Shown: positions 9,501 through 15,680 of the stretch, piece by piece
How the letters are laid out: each line of letters starts with the position of its first letter
How positions within the stretch are numbered: position 1 is the stretch's first letter
Made by a program: the position numbers and the translations under genes
DNA from: an uncultured Porphyromonadaceae bacterium
GTDB lineage: Bacteria > Bacteroidota > Bacteroidia > Bacteroidales > Muribaculaceae
DNA length: 18,204 nt
Direction of reading: 5' to 3'
Assembly: GCA_900550395.1 (NCBI GenBank)
Contig: URSD01000046.1
Location: forward strand, 1 to 18,204
The notes under the pieces: model-generated
Databases searched by the model: none
Seen by the model: the letters and a program-made list of their open reading frames with translations, nothing else
What the model was told of the DNA's origin: nothing

Positions 9501-9622
9501 ATGTGGACCTCGCGCAGCGCGGCGGCGCCGGCGACGACAGTTGGGGCCGCGGCCCGCACCGTCCGCACGTGCTGGATGCCGGCCGGTATTCGTATTCTTT
9601 CCGCATCGTTCCCGTAAAGTGA
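6533..9622 (+). CDS. Secreted beta-galactosidase, glycoside hydrolase family 2 (LacZ-like)
   Basis: Hydrolyses terminal beta-galactosides by the retaining GH2 mechanism. The protein has 1029 residues, the usual length for five-domain LacZ-type enzymes. An N-terminal signal peptide (MKRLMLATVACGVCVAAAAA) makes it exported, unlike E. coli LacZ. In order: jelly-roll sugar-binding domain (about 45-230, SNWEMQGYGTPIYTN), Ig-like domain (230-345), TIM barrel (345-640) with HGVNLHEHHP at 361-370, acid/base Glu477 in VWSLGNESG and nucleophile Glu541 in YIMCEYAHAMGNS, a second Ig-like domain, and the C-terminal small-chain domain (about 750-1027) with FWRAPTDNDWGNN. It overlaps GH51 by 4 bases, so the two are made together, and a regulator gene starts 25 bases downstream. 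Cleavage of galactose-arabinose plant glycans is inferred from the pairing. Other GH2 activities cannot be fully excluded, but the small-chain domain favours beta-galactosidase. Confidence 0.92.
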   Translation: MKRLMLATVACGVCVAAAAANDWENPGAFAEGRLQPRSTAFPYAGRDDARKADRDASPYVMSLNGMWRFHFAESPAGRPEGFQQPGYDISAWDSIPVPSNWEMQGYGTPIYTNIVYPFPQNQPFIPHDDNPVGSYRRSFDLPEGWNGRHTILHFDGSTAGMYVWVNGHKAGYVQSTKNPAEFDITRWVKPGRNDIACEVYRWTDGSYLEDQDFWRLSGIDRDVYLYSVAPVRILDFFAHPDLDSSYKKGMFSLDVRLANYGAEAAAGRLAVNLYAPDGREVMAQSHPLSLGAGAEADEAFSAVLPRVARWSCETPNLYTLVLTLSDAAGNVLESTSARIGFRKVEIKDSRLLVNGKPVEIHGVNLHEHHPVRGHVVDRETMMADIRTMKRHNINAVRTSHYPHSPLWYDLCDQYGIYLVDEANIEIHGYGSNYGTPQAATHPCNLPEWRDAIVDREVSLVERDKNHPSVIVWSLGNESGAGSNFRAGYDWIKSRDASRPVMYEQMGEGEGTDIVCPMYPSVGYMKEYASRENPGRPYIMCEYAHAMGNSTGNFQEYFDIIRSSPHMQGGFIWDWVDQGLLTRDEDGRPYWGYGGDFGAERYHHDENFCCNGLVQPDRTPHPGLAEVKKVYQDIRFSPADLSRGEFVVENHFHERGLDGYELRWELLRDGARVAGATLPPLRVAPGESRRVRAALPAMKDSAEYYLSVYAVTRGGDDIIPAGHEVAREQWALAERPDMRPAAAAAVAPVRDGGNYVFDCPEAGVRIVISAKDGNIREYTDHGRRILYGVTPNFWRAPTDNDWGNNAHRRLNAWRCAADNRRCTAVTADGDALRAEYRLPDVDAAYTVTYKAYADGSLDVSATLEGTENTPELMRMGTEITLPRDCDSFSYYGRGPVENYSDRNTAAFMGLWNSRVADEFYPYIRPQETGNHTDVRHASLRDGEGRGIAVYGAQPLSVSALDVAPADLDPGLSKHQMHNSDVRHSAEKVFLNVDLAQRGGAGDDSWGRGPHRPHVLDAGRYSYSFRIVPVK

Positions 9623-9647
9623 ATCATGCACTGACTCTCTGTGTGCC

Positions 9648-10703
9648 ATGACTTTCGCTGACGCGTCATCCTCATTCCCCTCCTACCTGCTTGGACTCTC
9701 CACCATGTTCTTCGGCATGATGGCGGTGTTCTTCTGGAGGAGGGGAGAGCGTCTGCGCATGCTTGTCACGCTCCTGATGGGCACGATCGCGCTGGAGTAT
9801 GTCAAGGATTATGTGTTTATGGTCCTTGGCCTCTTCTCCGACGTGTATTACTGGGGCGTGATGACGATCACCGACATGGTGGCCGTGCCCATGTACGCGT
9901 TCGTGCTGATGGAGCTGGTGCGTCCGGGACGGCTCACCGTGCGCAGGATGCTGCTGCATGAGGTGCCGTTCGTGCTGTCGGCACTGCTCTATGTCGCTAC
10001 CGGGTGGATGCCGTGGGTATATGCTATTGTCGGCTGGGCGGTACTGTACGGCACTTTCTATCTGGTATGGACCGCGATCGAGATACCGCGCTACAACCGT
10101 CACCTGATGGAGAGCTTCTCATATACCGAGAATGTCAATCTGGGCTGGCTGCGCGTGATTCTGTACACGTTCTATGTGATTCTCGGGCTGTGGGTACTTG
10201 ACTGTGTCGCTTTCCACATCGGTGTCGAATGTCTGTACATGGGCTGCAACCTTGTGTTGTGGATGGTGATTTCGTTCTTCCTGTTCCGCCATGAGTCGGT
10301 TATCGACGAGCTGTCGGACAACGCGGTCGTGCCCGCTGCCGAGCCTGCCGACGGCAAGACGGACAACTCGTTGGCTGTCCGTATCGAGGCGCTGTTCACC
10401 ACGCAGAAGGTGTTTCTCGACCCGGGCCTCAAGCTCTCTGACGTGGCCCGTGCCGTGGGTTCCAACCGCACCTACGTGAGCAACTATTTCAACCGCGACG
10501 CCGCCACGACGTTCTACGACTATGTCAACACGTACCGCATAGAGTATGCCTGCGCCCTGCTCGCCGACCCGGCCATCCCCGTGCAGGAAGTGGCGGAAAA
10601 GTCCGGCTTCAGCGGCGCGTCGGTGTTCTCCCGCGTGTTCGCCAAGCACAAGGGCTGCACCCCGACAGCCTTCCGCAGCGCGGCCGGCAAGCAGTCAAGA
10701 TAA
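9648..10703 (+). CDS. Membrane-bound AraC-family transcription regulator (about 7 TM helices plus HTH)
   Basis: A 351-residue regulator joining an N-terminal membrane domain to a C-terminal AraC/XylS DNA-binding domain. Hydrophobic segments lie at about 13-30, 38-62, 72-92, 104-120, 123-143, 168-188 and 196-213, separated by short charged loops (RRGER, RPGRLTVRR). The cytosolic AraC domain covers about 243-345: first helix-turn-helix at 260-282 (LKLSDVARAVGSNRTYVSNYF), second at 310-335 (PVQEVAEKSGFSGASVFSRVF), and the usual KGCTPTAFR ending. It lacks the soluble cupin arm of classic AraC proteins, so any signal is probably sensed in or near the membrane. The gene starts 25 bases after the GH2 stop with no terminator between, so it is probably in the glycosidase operon and may autoregulate it. 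Which signal it senses cannot be told from sequence. Confidence 0.85.
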   Translation: MTFADASSSFPSYLLGLSTMFFGMMAVFFWRRGERLRMLVTLLMGTIALEYVKDYVFMVLGLFSDVYYWGVMTITDMVAVPMYAFVLMELVRPGRLTVRRMLLHEVPFVLSALLYVATGWMPWVYAIVGWAVLYGTFYLVWTAIEIPRYNRHLMESFSYTENVNLGWLRVILYTFYVILGLWVLDCVAFHIGVECLYMGCNLVLWMVISFFLFRHESVIDELSDNAVVPAAEPADGKTDNSLAVRIEALFTTQKVFLDPGLKLSDVARAVGSNRTYVSNYFNRDAATTFYDYVNTYRIEYACALLADPAIPVQEVAEKSGFSGASVFSRVFAKHKGCTPTAFRSAAGKQSR

Positions 10704-10726
10704 ACTCATCCGAATGTCACATTTGC

Positions 10727-11095
10727 CTAAAGATGATTGATTTTCTGCTTCTTGTGATTGGTACGGTCACGGAGGATTGCCGGCATATTGTCCTTTGCCC
10801 AGCCAATCAATGAATTGATGTGTGGAAACAGTGAGAGGGTGCGATCGGTGATGCTATATTCCACCCTTGGCGGTACCTCGGCATAGATTGTGCGGGTCAC
10901 GAAACCGTCTTCTTCAAGAGTGCGTAGTGAGTTGGTAAGCATCTTCTGGGATATGTCGGGAATCTCGCGGCGTAATTCGTTGAAGCGCATGGTCGGGTGA
11001 AGATTCAGCGTATAGAGTATCAGCAACGACCATTTGTCGCTGAAGCGTGCAAGTATATTGCGTATGGGACAACTGGGATATAACTCCTCGTTCAT
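10727..11095 (-). CDS. HxlR-family winged-helix transcription regulator
   Basis: A 122-residue DNA-binding protein. I chose the ATG at 11095 rather than a longer upstream frame because the family normally begins a few residues before the CP motif and a promoter lies just upstream, at 11122-11152. Signature stretches: YPSCPIRNILARFSDKWSLLIL near the N-terminus, MRFNELRREIPDISQKMLTNSLRTLEEDGFV (winged helix and recognition helix) and PPRVEYSITDRTLSLFP (wing). The Cys in YPSCP corresponds to the conserved N-terminal Cys that senses quinones, aldehydes or disulfide stress in YodB, HypR and QsrR. It is transcribed divergently from the NAD(P)-binding oxidoreductase at 11317, the usual place for its target. 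It ends 23 bases from the convergent AraC gene. Family is certain; redox sensing is inferred. Confidence 0.9.
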   Translation of the reverse strand: MNEELYPSCPIRNILARFSDKWSLLILYTLNLHPTMRFNELRREIPDISQKMLTNSLRTLEEDGFVTRTIYAEVPPRVEYSITDRTLSLFPHINSLIGWAKDNMPAILRDRTNHKKQKINHL

Positions 11096-11121
11096 AATTC
11101 TGTGTCTGTTAGATTGCTCTA

Positions 11122-11152
11122 CAAAGGTAACTAATATGCCGGATGTATGCAA
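11122..11152 (-). promoter_or_regulatory. Promoter of the HxlR regulator
   Basis: On the minus strand, TACCTTTG (reverse complement of CAAAGGTA at 11122-11129) is preceded by a 20-base spacer and a TTG (reverse complement of CAA at 11150-11152). The predicted leader to the ATG at 11095 is about 23 bases, which supports that start. Confidence 0.6.
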
Positions 11153-11202
11153 CACTACAATTCGGTCGTGGTTAAAATCCGTTAAAGTCAAATTTTCAAC
11201 TT

Positions 11203-11222
11203 ATTGGTAGTCTACATTGGTA
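11203..11222. promoter_or_regulatory. Candidate operator between HxlR and oxidoreductase genes
   Basis: A direct repeat ATTGGTA (11203-11209 and 11216-11222, 13-base period) surrounds the small palindrome GTAG-T-CTAC (11207-11215). A second direct repeat, TCAGGTG, is at 11246-11252 and 11274-11280, flanking the oxidoreductase -33 element. Either could bind the HxlR dimer; this is pattern only. Confidence 0.3.
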
Positions 11223-11257
11223 ACATCCATGAAACTATCTGTAATTCAGGTGCCTTC

Positions 11258-11289
11258 TTGACATCTCAAGCTCTCAGGTGTTAACTTTG
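11258..11289 (+). promoter_or_regulatory. Promoter of the NAD(P)-binding oxidoreductase
   Basis: TTG (11258-11260), a 21-base spacer and TAACTTTG (11282-11289). The leader to the ATG at 11317 would be about 24 bases. An upstream in-frame start at 11278 would lie within the promoter, so it is not used. Confidence 0.65.
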
Positions 11290-11316
11290 TATCGGAAATC
11301 AATAAAACAACAAGAT

Positions 11317-11967
11317 ATGAAAAAGACAGCACTTATCGGCGCGAGCGGCTTTGTAGGGAGCGCCATCCTGAACGAACTTCTCTCACGCGGCTACAAAGTG
11401 GAGGCACTGGTACGCAATCCTGAGAAGATCACAGCCGAGAATCCTAATCTTACCGTAAAGAAAGTAGATGTCGCTGACGAGAAGGCTTTGGCCGAAGACC
11501 TCAAGGGTTATGACACAATAATCAGCGCATACAATCCGGGATGGACAAACCCCAACATCTACAACGATACGTTGCAGAACTATCCCCGCATCGTGGAGGC
11601 CGCCAAAGCGGCCGGAGTTAAACGTCTGCTCATGGTGGGAGGCGCCGGCACACTTTTCTGCGCTCCCGGTTTGCGCGTCGTTGACAGCGGCGTGATTCCC
11701 GCAGAAATCATGGACGGAGTAAGGTCTCTCGGCAAGTTCTATCTTGACATCCTTACCAAAGAAAACGACATCGACTGGGTGTTCTTCTCGCCTGCGGGAG
11801 CATTCACAGAAGGCGCGCGTACCGGCAAATACCGTCTTGGCAAAGACGACCTCATAGTAGACGATAAAGGCAACAGCACCATATCCGTGGCCGACTATGC
11901 CAAAGCTATGGTGGATGAGCTCGAAGTGCCGGCTCATCACAAGGAGCGTTTCACGATTGGGTATTGA
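11317..11967 (+). CDS. NAD(P)-binding NmrA-like / atypical short-chain dehydrogenase
   Basis: A 216-residue single-domain Rossmann protein. The nucleotide-binding loop is GASGFVGS at residues 8-15 after the first beta strand. The second strand ends VEALVRNPEK, which, with an Arg rather than an acidic residue there, suggests NADPH over NADH. The ISAYNPG and MVGGAG stretches follow the order seen in NmrA-like and atypical SDR proteins (YwnB/YtfG-like). The classic YxxxK pair is not clearly present, so the reaction is uncertain: it may reduce quinones or aldehydes, or act as a redox sensor. The ATG at 11317 was chosen because the Rossmann fold begins at MKKTALIG and the promoter lies at 11258-11289. 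It is divergent from the HxlR regulator, which probably represses it. Confidence 0.85.
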   Translation: MKKTALIGASGFVGSAILNELLSRGYKVEALVRNPEKITAENPNLTVKKVDVADEKALAEDLKGYDTIISAYNPGWTNPNIYNDTLQNYPRIVEAAKAAGVKRLLMVGGAGTLFCAPGLRVVDSGVIPAEIMDGVRSLGKFYLDILTKENDIDWVFFSPAGAFTEGARTGKYRLGKDDLIVDDKGNSTISVADYAKAMVDELEVPAHHKERFTIGY

Positions 11968-12132
11968 GTAATCCGGCAAATCAAATCCACGCAGGTCCCC
12001 GTCGGCAATACAGTCCGGCGGGAACTTGCTTAAGTGAGAAAGACTTCCTACGATATGCTCGTTCACGGGAGGATGGATGTCAGATTCGTGGAATATTACG
12101 ACCTCACACCCCCGTCCGCCTCGAATCGAAAG

Positions 12133-12345
12133 ATGGACGTTATGACTTCAGCCGAAAGACTTGATTACCTCATAAAGACACTTCTTTCTGAAAACGAGGA
12201 GTATGCGCATATTGCCATCCCGGCATCTGTCGCGGGCCGACGGCGGTTGCTTGAGGTTCAGGGAGATTATGGGCTGATGCAGTGCGCCCGCGGCTGTCAT
12301 GATACTCTTTATGATGACCGCAAGACTCGAATGCAATCGGCATAA
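12133..12345 (+). pseudogene. Remnant of a macrodomain protein-ADP-ribose hydrolase (N-terminal part)
   Basis: The frame starting at ATG 12133 or 12142 reads MTSAERLDYLIKTLLSENEE, then IAIPASVAGRRRLL. This resembles the N-terminal helical region of the zinc-type macrodomain protein-ADP-ribose hydrolases, recalled from family knowledge. In full proteins about 20 residues separate that RRLL from an xVQDxYL motif; here EVQGDYG follows at once, consistent with an internal deletion. A CARGCHDTLYDD stretch resembles the segment leading to the catalytic domain, and the frame then stops at 12343-12345. The macrodomain itself is absent, so no enzyme can be made. The frame is open upstream to 12034 but I recognise nothing there. 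It lies on the same strand after the oxidoreductase. The assignment rests on remembered motifs, so confidence is moderate. Confidence 0.45.
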
Positions 12346-12447
12346 TTGTGAGGAAGGGATCGTTATGGAGGCATATACGCCAACAATGATATAGCTTTGG
12401 AGTTTTAAACAGCCTCTGAAAATCTGATAATAAACCCGGGCGTCGTG

Positions 12448-12535
12448 CAACCCGCCATGCGGCGGGTTGAGGCGTTTTTGCGGCGTTACCGGTGGTATGT
12501 CGCGCCCTATGGTCGCTCCTTAACCACCGGCTAAC
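12448..12535 (+). repeat. Palindromic intergenic element, two hairpins
   Basis: Hairpin 1 is CAACCCGCC (12448-12456), loop atgc, GGCGGGTTG (12461-12469), followed by aggcg and five T (12475-12479), so it could also act as a terminator. Hairpin 2 is GTTA-CCGGTGGT (ends 12496), a 26-base loop containing TCGCGCC and TCGCTCC, then ACCACCGG (12523-12530) and CTAACC. The element at 18007-18087 has the same hairpin 1 and the same layout for hairpin 2, but a different stem sequence that still pairs. Confidence 0.75.
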
Positions 12536-12893
12536 CGGATTCAACCCGCGACGAGCGCGGGTTGTTCCAGTTTTATCGGACAGTAATCAGCAAATATCTT
12601 ATCGAGAAATTTCAGCGGCTGAAGGCGGAGCTGCCAGGTGGCAATTTACGGAAGCCCGCCGCGCTCCGCGGGCTCCCTATGCCGGTCGGCGTTTAGGGAG
12701 ATCGTGCCTATGCGGAAACACACCACAATTTCCAAACAGTTGTAGTCAATGTGATGATATCGCTTAATGAATTGTTTCTGAGCAACAGAGGTTTGTACGT
12801 ATTGTGCAGCGGCTTTGTACGCAGTGCTAAGCGGTTTTTAAGCAAAGTCAAGAAAATAGTATTCATTTACAAGGGAGTGACGGGCTTGTTGGC
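12536..12893. other. Gene-free stretch with a further hairpin pair
   Basis: I find no convincing gene in the 589 bases between 12346 and 12934. Besides the element at 12448, bases 12653-12700 hold AGCCCGC/GCGGGCT (12653-12659 with 12668-12674) and CTCCCTA/TAGGGAG (12673-12679 with 12694-12700). These two stems share the bases CT at 12673-12674, so they partly exclude each other. An ORF at 12492-12767 crosses both hairpins and has no recognisable product. Bases 12701-12893 are AT-richer and hold nothing I can name. Confidence 0.5.
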
Positions 12894-12901
12894 TAACTTT
12901 G
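12894..12901 (+). promoter_or_regulatory. -7 box of the membrane protein operon
   Basis: TAACTTTG fits the Bacteroidota -7 consensus; I see no clear -33 TTTG about 20 bases upstream. The leader to the ATG at 12935 would be about 30 bases. Confidence 0.55.
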
Positions 12902-12934
12902 GGGACAGTATTCTGTAATTAACCATATTGTCAC

Positions 12935-14515
12935 ATGAGCCTCAAGAGTCTGTTGATGGAGACGTCCGACGCGCCAAGGGCGTGCGGTGCGTGGCTGCTG
13001 CTGATTGCGGCGGCGCTGGTAGCTTTCGTGTGGGACGCCTGCTTTTATAATCTCAAGACCGACGGCGCGGTGCTGACGCTTGAGAGCAATGCCGTGCTGC
13101 GGCAACGCTTCGACCGCGATACCATCTGCACCGACATTCACGCGGGCGACAGTGTGCGTGTGCTCGGCATAGAGAGGTCGTCGTTCGGTCAGAAATGGCT
13201 TGTGCGGACTTCGGGAGGCGACATAGGCCTGATAGACGGCTCGGACATCACCGGTGTGCGCCAAATTGTGACCGACGGCTCCAACAAGGGCGATACCGTC
13301 GCCATCCGGGCGCACTGGATGGGTCCTTCCATCTACAGATATTACTACACAGGCCGCGACGGCGAGGAGAAGGAACGCTCCACCCGCCACTTCATGCCCG
13401 TGCTGGACGGCTGGCAGGATTATCAGTATGAGAGCGATGCCGTGGCGGGCATATGCACGCAGCAGAAGTTCGAGAAGATGACAGCAGGCAAGTCGTTGGC
13501 CGATGTGAACGATGCGTTCGGACTGCCGGTGCTGTTGCGCGTGACGCCCTCCGGATTCACGGCGCGATATTCATGGAAGGTATATGACCCGGCCACGGGC
13601 AAGATGTCGCGGCCCAATGTGTCCTTCGGCAGGGACTCGCTTGTGACCGGTGTGGAATACGCCAATACAACGAGCCGTGCCGCCTCGTGGCTCAGGCACA
13701 TGCCTTTCGCCGCGCAGATTCTGGACTGGCCGGTCACCACGGTGCTGATGCGCGGCTCGCGTTACGTCACGTTCAGTAATCCTCTGCCAGGCACTTTCGA
13801 GAAGGTGCTTCAGTGGTGCCTCATGCCCGTTGTTCTGATACTCATGTTCCTGTGGCTTTTCTGGACGGCTTCGCTGCCGGTGTTGCTGATGGGCTGGCTG
13901 CTCAGGTTCCCGGCCGTGTTCGCATGGATAAGCGACCGCCGGCTCAGGTGGCTGATGCTGGCCGTGACCCTTGTATCGGCCTACGTATGGTCGGTGATGC
14001 AGATGGGGTGGGGTATATTCCCGGTGTGGTCGGTGGTGATATTCATCGTGTCGTGGTACATGTACACGCTCGCCGCAAGTCCGCTGTGTACCTTCCCGCA
14101 CTGCCGCTGTCCGCAGTGCCATCACATGTACACCATTCATTTCGACCGCAGCGAGTTCGATTACGACGAGATAGTGAAGGGCTCCGACATAGTGCGCGGG
14201 CGCAAGCTGGGCACGCGCACGGAGAAGTGGAGGACGTGGACGCAGGTGAACACCACGAGGACCTACTCTGACGGCAGCAAGCACCATTCGTCGCACCGCG
14301 AGAACGAACGACACCACTCGCGCGACTACAATATGTACGAATATCTCAACTACGATGTGACCTACCGCCTCGACCATTACCGCGACTACTACAGATGCAG
14401 CTGCTGCGGATTTGAGGAGGAGGACAAATCGGTGGTGACGAACGAACTCGGCCGTAAATTCACGGGCACGCATACCGGCGAGGAAGCCGGCGAGGAGCGT
14501 GTGTCCCGATGGTAG
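12935..14515 (+). CDS. Unrecognised membrane protein with SH3-like region and split Cys cluster
   Basis: A 526-residue protein whose family I do not recognise. Residues 18-36 form one membrane helix. Residues 40-280 are predicted to be soluble: a beta-rich part (about 60-105, IHAGDSVRVLGIERSSFGQKWLVRT) looks SH3-like. Further helices lie at about 294-322 (long enough for one or two), 338-356 and 360-378. The C-terminal 140 residues are polar and rich in Arg, His and Tyr, with Cys at 385, 390, 392 and 395 (CRCPQC core) and again at 488, 490 and 491 (CSCCGF). The two groups could close one zinc ribbon around a 90-residue insertion. No enzyme motif is visible. A small exported protein gene follows 22 bases later, so the two probably work together. 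Composition matches the GC-rich left part of the window. Existence as a gene is firm; function unknown. Confidence 0.8.
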   Translation: MSLKSLLMETSDAPRACGAWLLLIAAALVAFVWDACFYNLKTDGAVLTLESNAVLRQRFDRDTICTDIHAGDSVRVLGIERSSFGQKWLVRTSGGDIGLIDGSDITGVRQIVTDGSNKGDTVAIRAHWMGPSIYRYYYTGRDGEEKERSTRHFMPVLDGWQDYQYESDAVAGICTQQKFEKMTAGKSLADVNDAFGLPVLLRVTPSGFTARYSWKVYDPATGKMSRPNVSFGRDSLVTGVEYANTTSRAASWLRHMPFAAQILDWPVTTVLMRGSRYVTFSNPLPGTFEKVLQWCLMPVVLILMFLWLFWTASLPVLLMGWLLRFPAVFAWISDRRLRWLMLAVTLVSAYVWSVMQMGWGIFPVWSVVIFIVSWYMYTLAASPLCTFPHCRCPQCHHMYTIHFDRSEFDYDEIVKGSDIVRGRKLGTRTEKWRTWTQVNTTRTYSDGSKHHSSHRENERHHSRDYNMYEYLNYDVTYRLDHYRDYYRCSCCGFEEEDKSVVTNELGRKFTGTHTGEEAGEERVSRW

Positions 14516-14537
14516 CATCCCTAACCTTTATATTTTC

Positions 14538-14924
14538 ATGAATAAGGCTCTCTATCTGATTGCAGTTGTAGCTGTCGTGGCGTTTTCGCTGGTCCTCGCC
14601 GAATGTTCGGGACGAAAGACCGGCGAAGGGGCTGCGCGGCTTGATGTGGAACGCCTCGCATCGCTGTCGCAGAAAAGCGGCGGCGAGATGACGGCCGGCG
14701 ACTGCGATTTCCTGCTGGAGCAGTGCGAGGTAATTGTCGGCAGGGTGGAGGGCATGACGGCCGATGAATATAAGGCCTATCCCGAGACCCTGAGCGAGGA
14801 GGAACAACATGCCTTAGCTGACCTGGGCTGCTGCCTGATAACGGCAAGAGAGAACGGACGGTTTTCCGACGGTCAGCTCGCCAGACTCGGAAAGCTGTAT
14901 GCCCGCATGCCGGGCGGGGATTGA
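14538..14924 (+). CDS. Small exported hypothetical protein, possible lipoprotein
   Basis: A 128-residue protein starting at ATG 14538, chosen because it opens a good signal sequence (MNKALYLIAVVAVVAFSLVLAECSG). The Cys after LVLAE sits where a lipobox Cys would be, but Glu at -1 is not a normal lipobox residue, so lipid attachment is doubtful; a retained N-terminal anchor is the alternative. The rest is acidic and helical (residues about 33-125) with CDFLLEQCE and a GCCL pair of Cys. I recognise no family. It follows the membrane protein gene by 22 bases with no terminator and is probably co-transcribed with it. Confidence 0.7.
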   Translation: MNKALYLIAVVAVVAFSLVLAECSGRKTGEGAARLDVERLASLSQKSGGEMTAGDCDFLLEQCEVIVGRVEGMTADEYKAYPETLSEEEQHALADLGCCLITARENGRFSDGQLARLGKLYARMPGGD

Positions 14925-15088
14925 ATTTATTCCTTATATTGGGGAAAGAAGGAGGTTGCACGGATGACGAGACACATAAGGACAAAAGGTCAGAAGAAAC
15001 AGAAGTTTTTCAGGAGGTGGAGCAAGATGGCGAATGGTGGGTAATATGGGCTGTAATTGCCTCACATTGGACAAACTCAGTGAAGTTC

Positions 15089-15118
15089 TTGGGATCATAA
15101 TCGTTGGGATCATAATCG
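15089..15118 (+). repeat. Perfect 15-base tandem duplication
   Basis: TTGGGATCATAATCG occurs twice end to end (15089-15103 and 15104-15118), 23 bases before the palindrome at 15141. The rest of 14925-15140 shows no gene. The tandem could be a replication slip or a paired binding site for the toxin-antitoxin operon. Confidence 0.8.
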
Positions 15119-15140
15119 CAGTTTTGACTAAAAATCCCCC

Positions 15141-15164
15141 TGTTTTTACTTAAAAGTAAAAACA
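15141..15164. promoter_or_regulatory. Palindromic operator of the toxin-antitoxin operon
   Basis: TGTTTTTACTT (15141-15151), AA, AAGTAAAAACA (15154-15164) is a perfect 11-bp inverted repeat. It ends 7 bases before the -7 box at 15172 and covers the place where the -33 element should be. Many type II antitoxins repress their own operon by binding such a site, so this is the likely antitoxin operator. Confidence 0.65.
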
Positions 15165-15171
15165 TTTTTCG

Positions 15172-15179
15172 TAACTTTG
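15172..15179 (+). promoter_or_regulatory. -7 box of the toxin-antitoxin operon
   Basis: TAACTTTG lies 30 bases before the ATG at 15210. A TTG start at 15177 would fall inside this element and so is rejected as the gene start. Confidence 0.7.
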
Positions 15180-15209
15180 CGGTTGTTAAGACAAATAGGC
15201 AATATATCT

Positions 15210-15680
15210 ATGAGCGAGGCAGAACTTATACAGCTAAACAAAGACCATAATTGCACCCTTTACACCATTCAGTTCATCACTGAGGACAAAGGTGAATATT
15301 TTCGTTTCTATAACCGTTTCAAGGATGATGCGACCTATAATGAAGATTTGGCCCGTATAGTCAAGTTTGTTGACAGCATTGCTGATCTTGGAGCTCTGGA
15401 GCGTTTCTTCCGACCGGAAGGAAAGATGAGTGACCGAGTCTGCGCACTCCCGGTAGTAAAATCAAAGTTGCGCCTGTATTGTCTGCGACTCTCAGACAGC
15501 ATCCTTATACTCGGAAATGGAGGGGTCAAGAAAACACGTACCTATGATGAAGATGACGAACTGCGCGGGTTTGTGGTTACGCTTCAAAACTTTGATAAAC
15601 TTATCAAAGAAGGTGTGAAAGACGGAACCATCATTATTTCCGAGAATGAAATTGAAACCGACAAAACATTTGACATATGA
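15210..15680 (+). CDS. HigB/RelE-like type II toxin
   Basis: A 156-residue protein, predicted to act as a type II toxin; if it is RelE-like it would cleave mRNA at the ribosome. The ATG at 15210 is downstream of the promoter and gives MSEAELIQLNKDHN. The RelE/HigB-like signal is the central strand pair ALPVVKSKLRLYCLRLSDSILILGNGGVKKTRTY (79-112), where a basic beta hairpin is followed by a Gly turn and a Lys/Arg cluster. The N-terminal part (1-70) and acidic tail are longer than in classic RelE (about 90-100 residues), so it belongs to a longer HigB-like family in Bacteroidota. I cannot point with certainty to catalytic residues. Its last 4 bases overlap the antitoxin start (ATGA at 15677-15680). 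Toxin first, antitoxin second is the HigBA order. Context supports the call more strongly than sequence alone does. Confidence 0.7.
   Translation: MSEAELIQLNKDHNCTLYTIQFITEDKGEYFRFYNRFKDDATYNEDLARIVKFVDSIADLGALERFFRPEGKMSDRVCALPVVKSKLRLYCLRLSDSILILGNGGVKKTRTYDEDDELRGFVVTLQNFDKLIKEGVKDGTIIISENEIETDKTFDI

Noticed and set aside
11964..12164. Gene directly after the oxidoreductase
   Set aside because: The 66-codon frame has no recognisable product and overlaps the macrodomain-like remnant in another frame. It is more likely decayed or non-coding DNA.
13571..14518. 315-codon minus-strand frame opposite the membrane protein gene
   Set aside because: The product is His/Arg-rich low complexity. The plus-strand frame has membrane helices, a Cys cluster, a promoter and a close downstream partner.
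15177..15209. TTG start giving the toxin 11 extra residues
   Set aside because: The codon lies inside the -7 promoter box TAACTTTG, so it would not be transcribed. ATG 15210 is the likely start.
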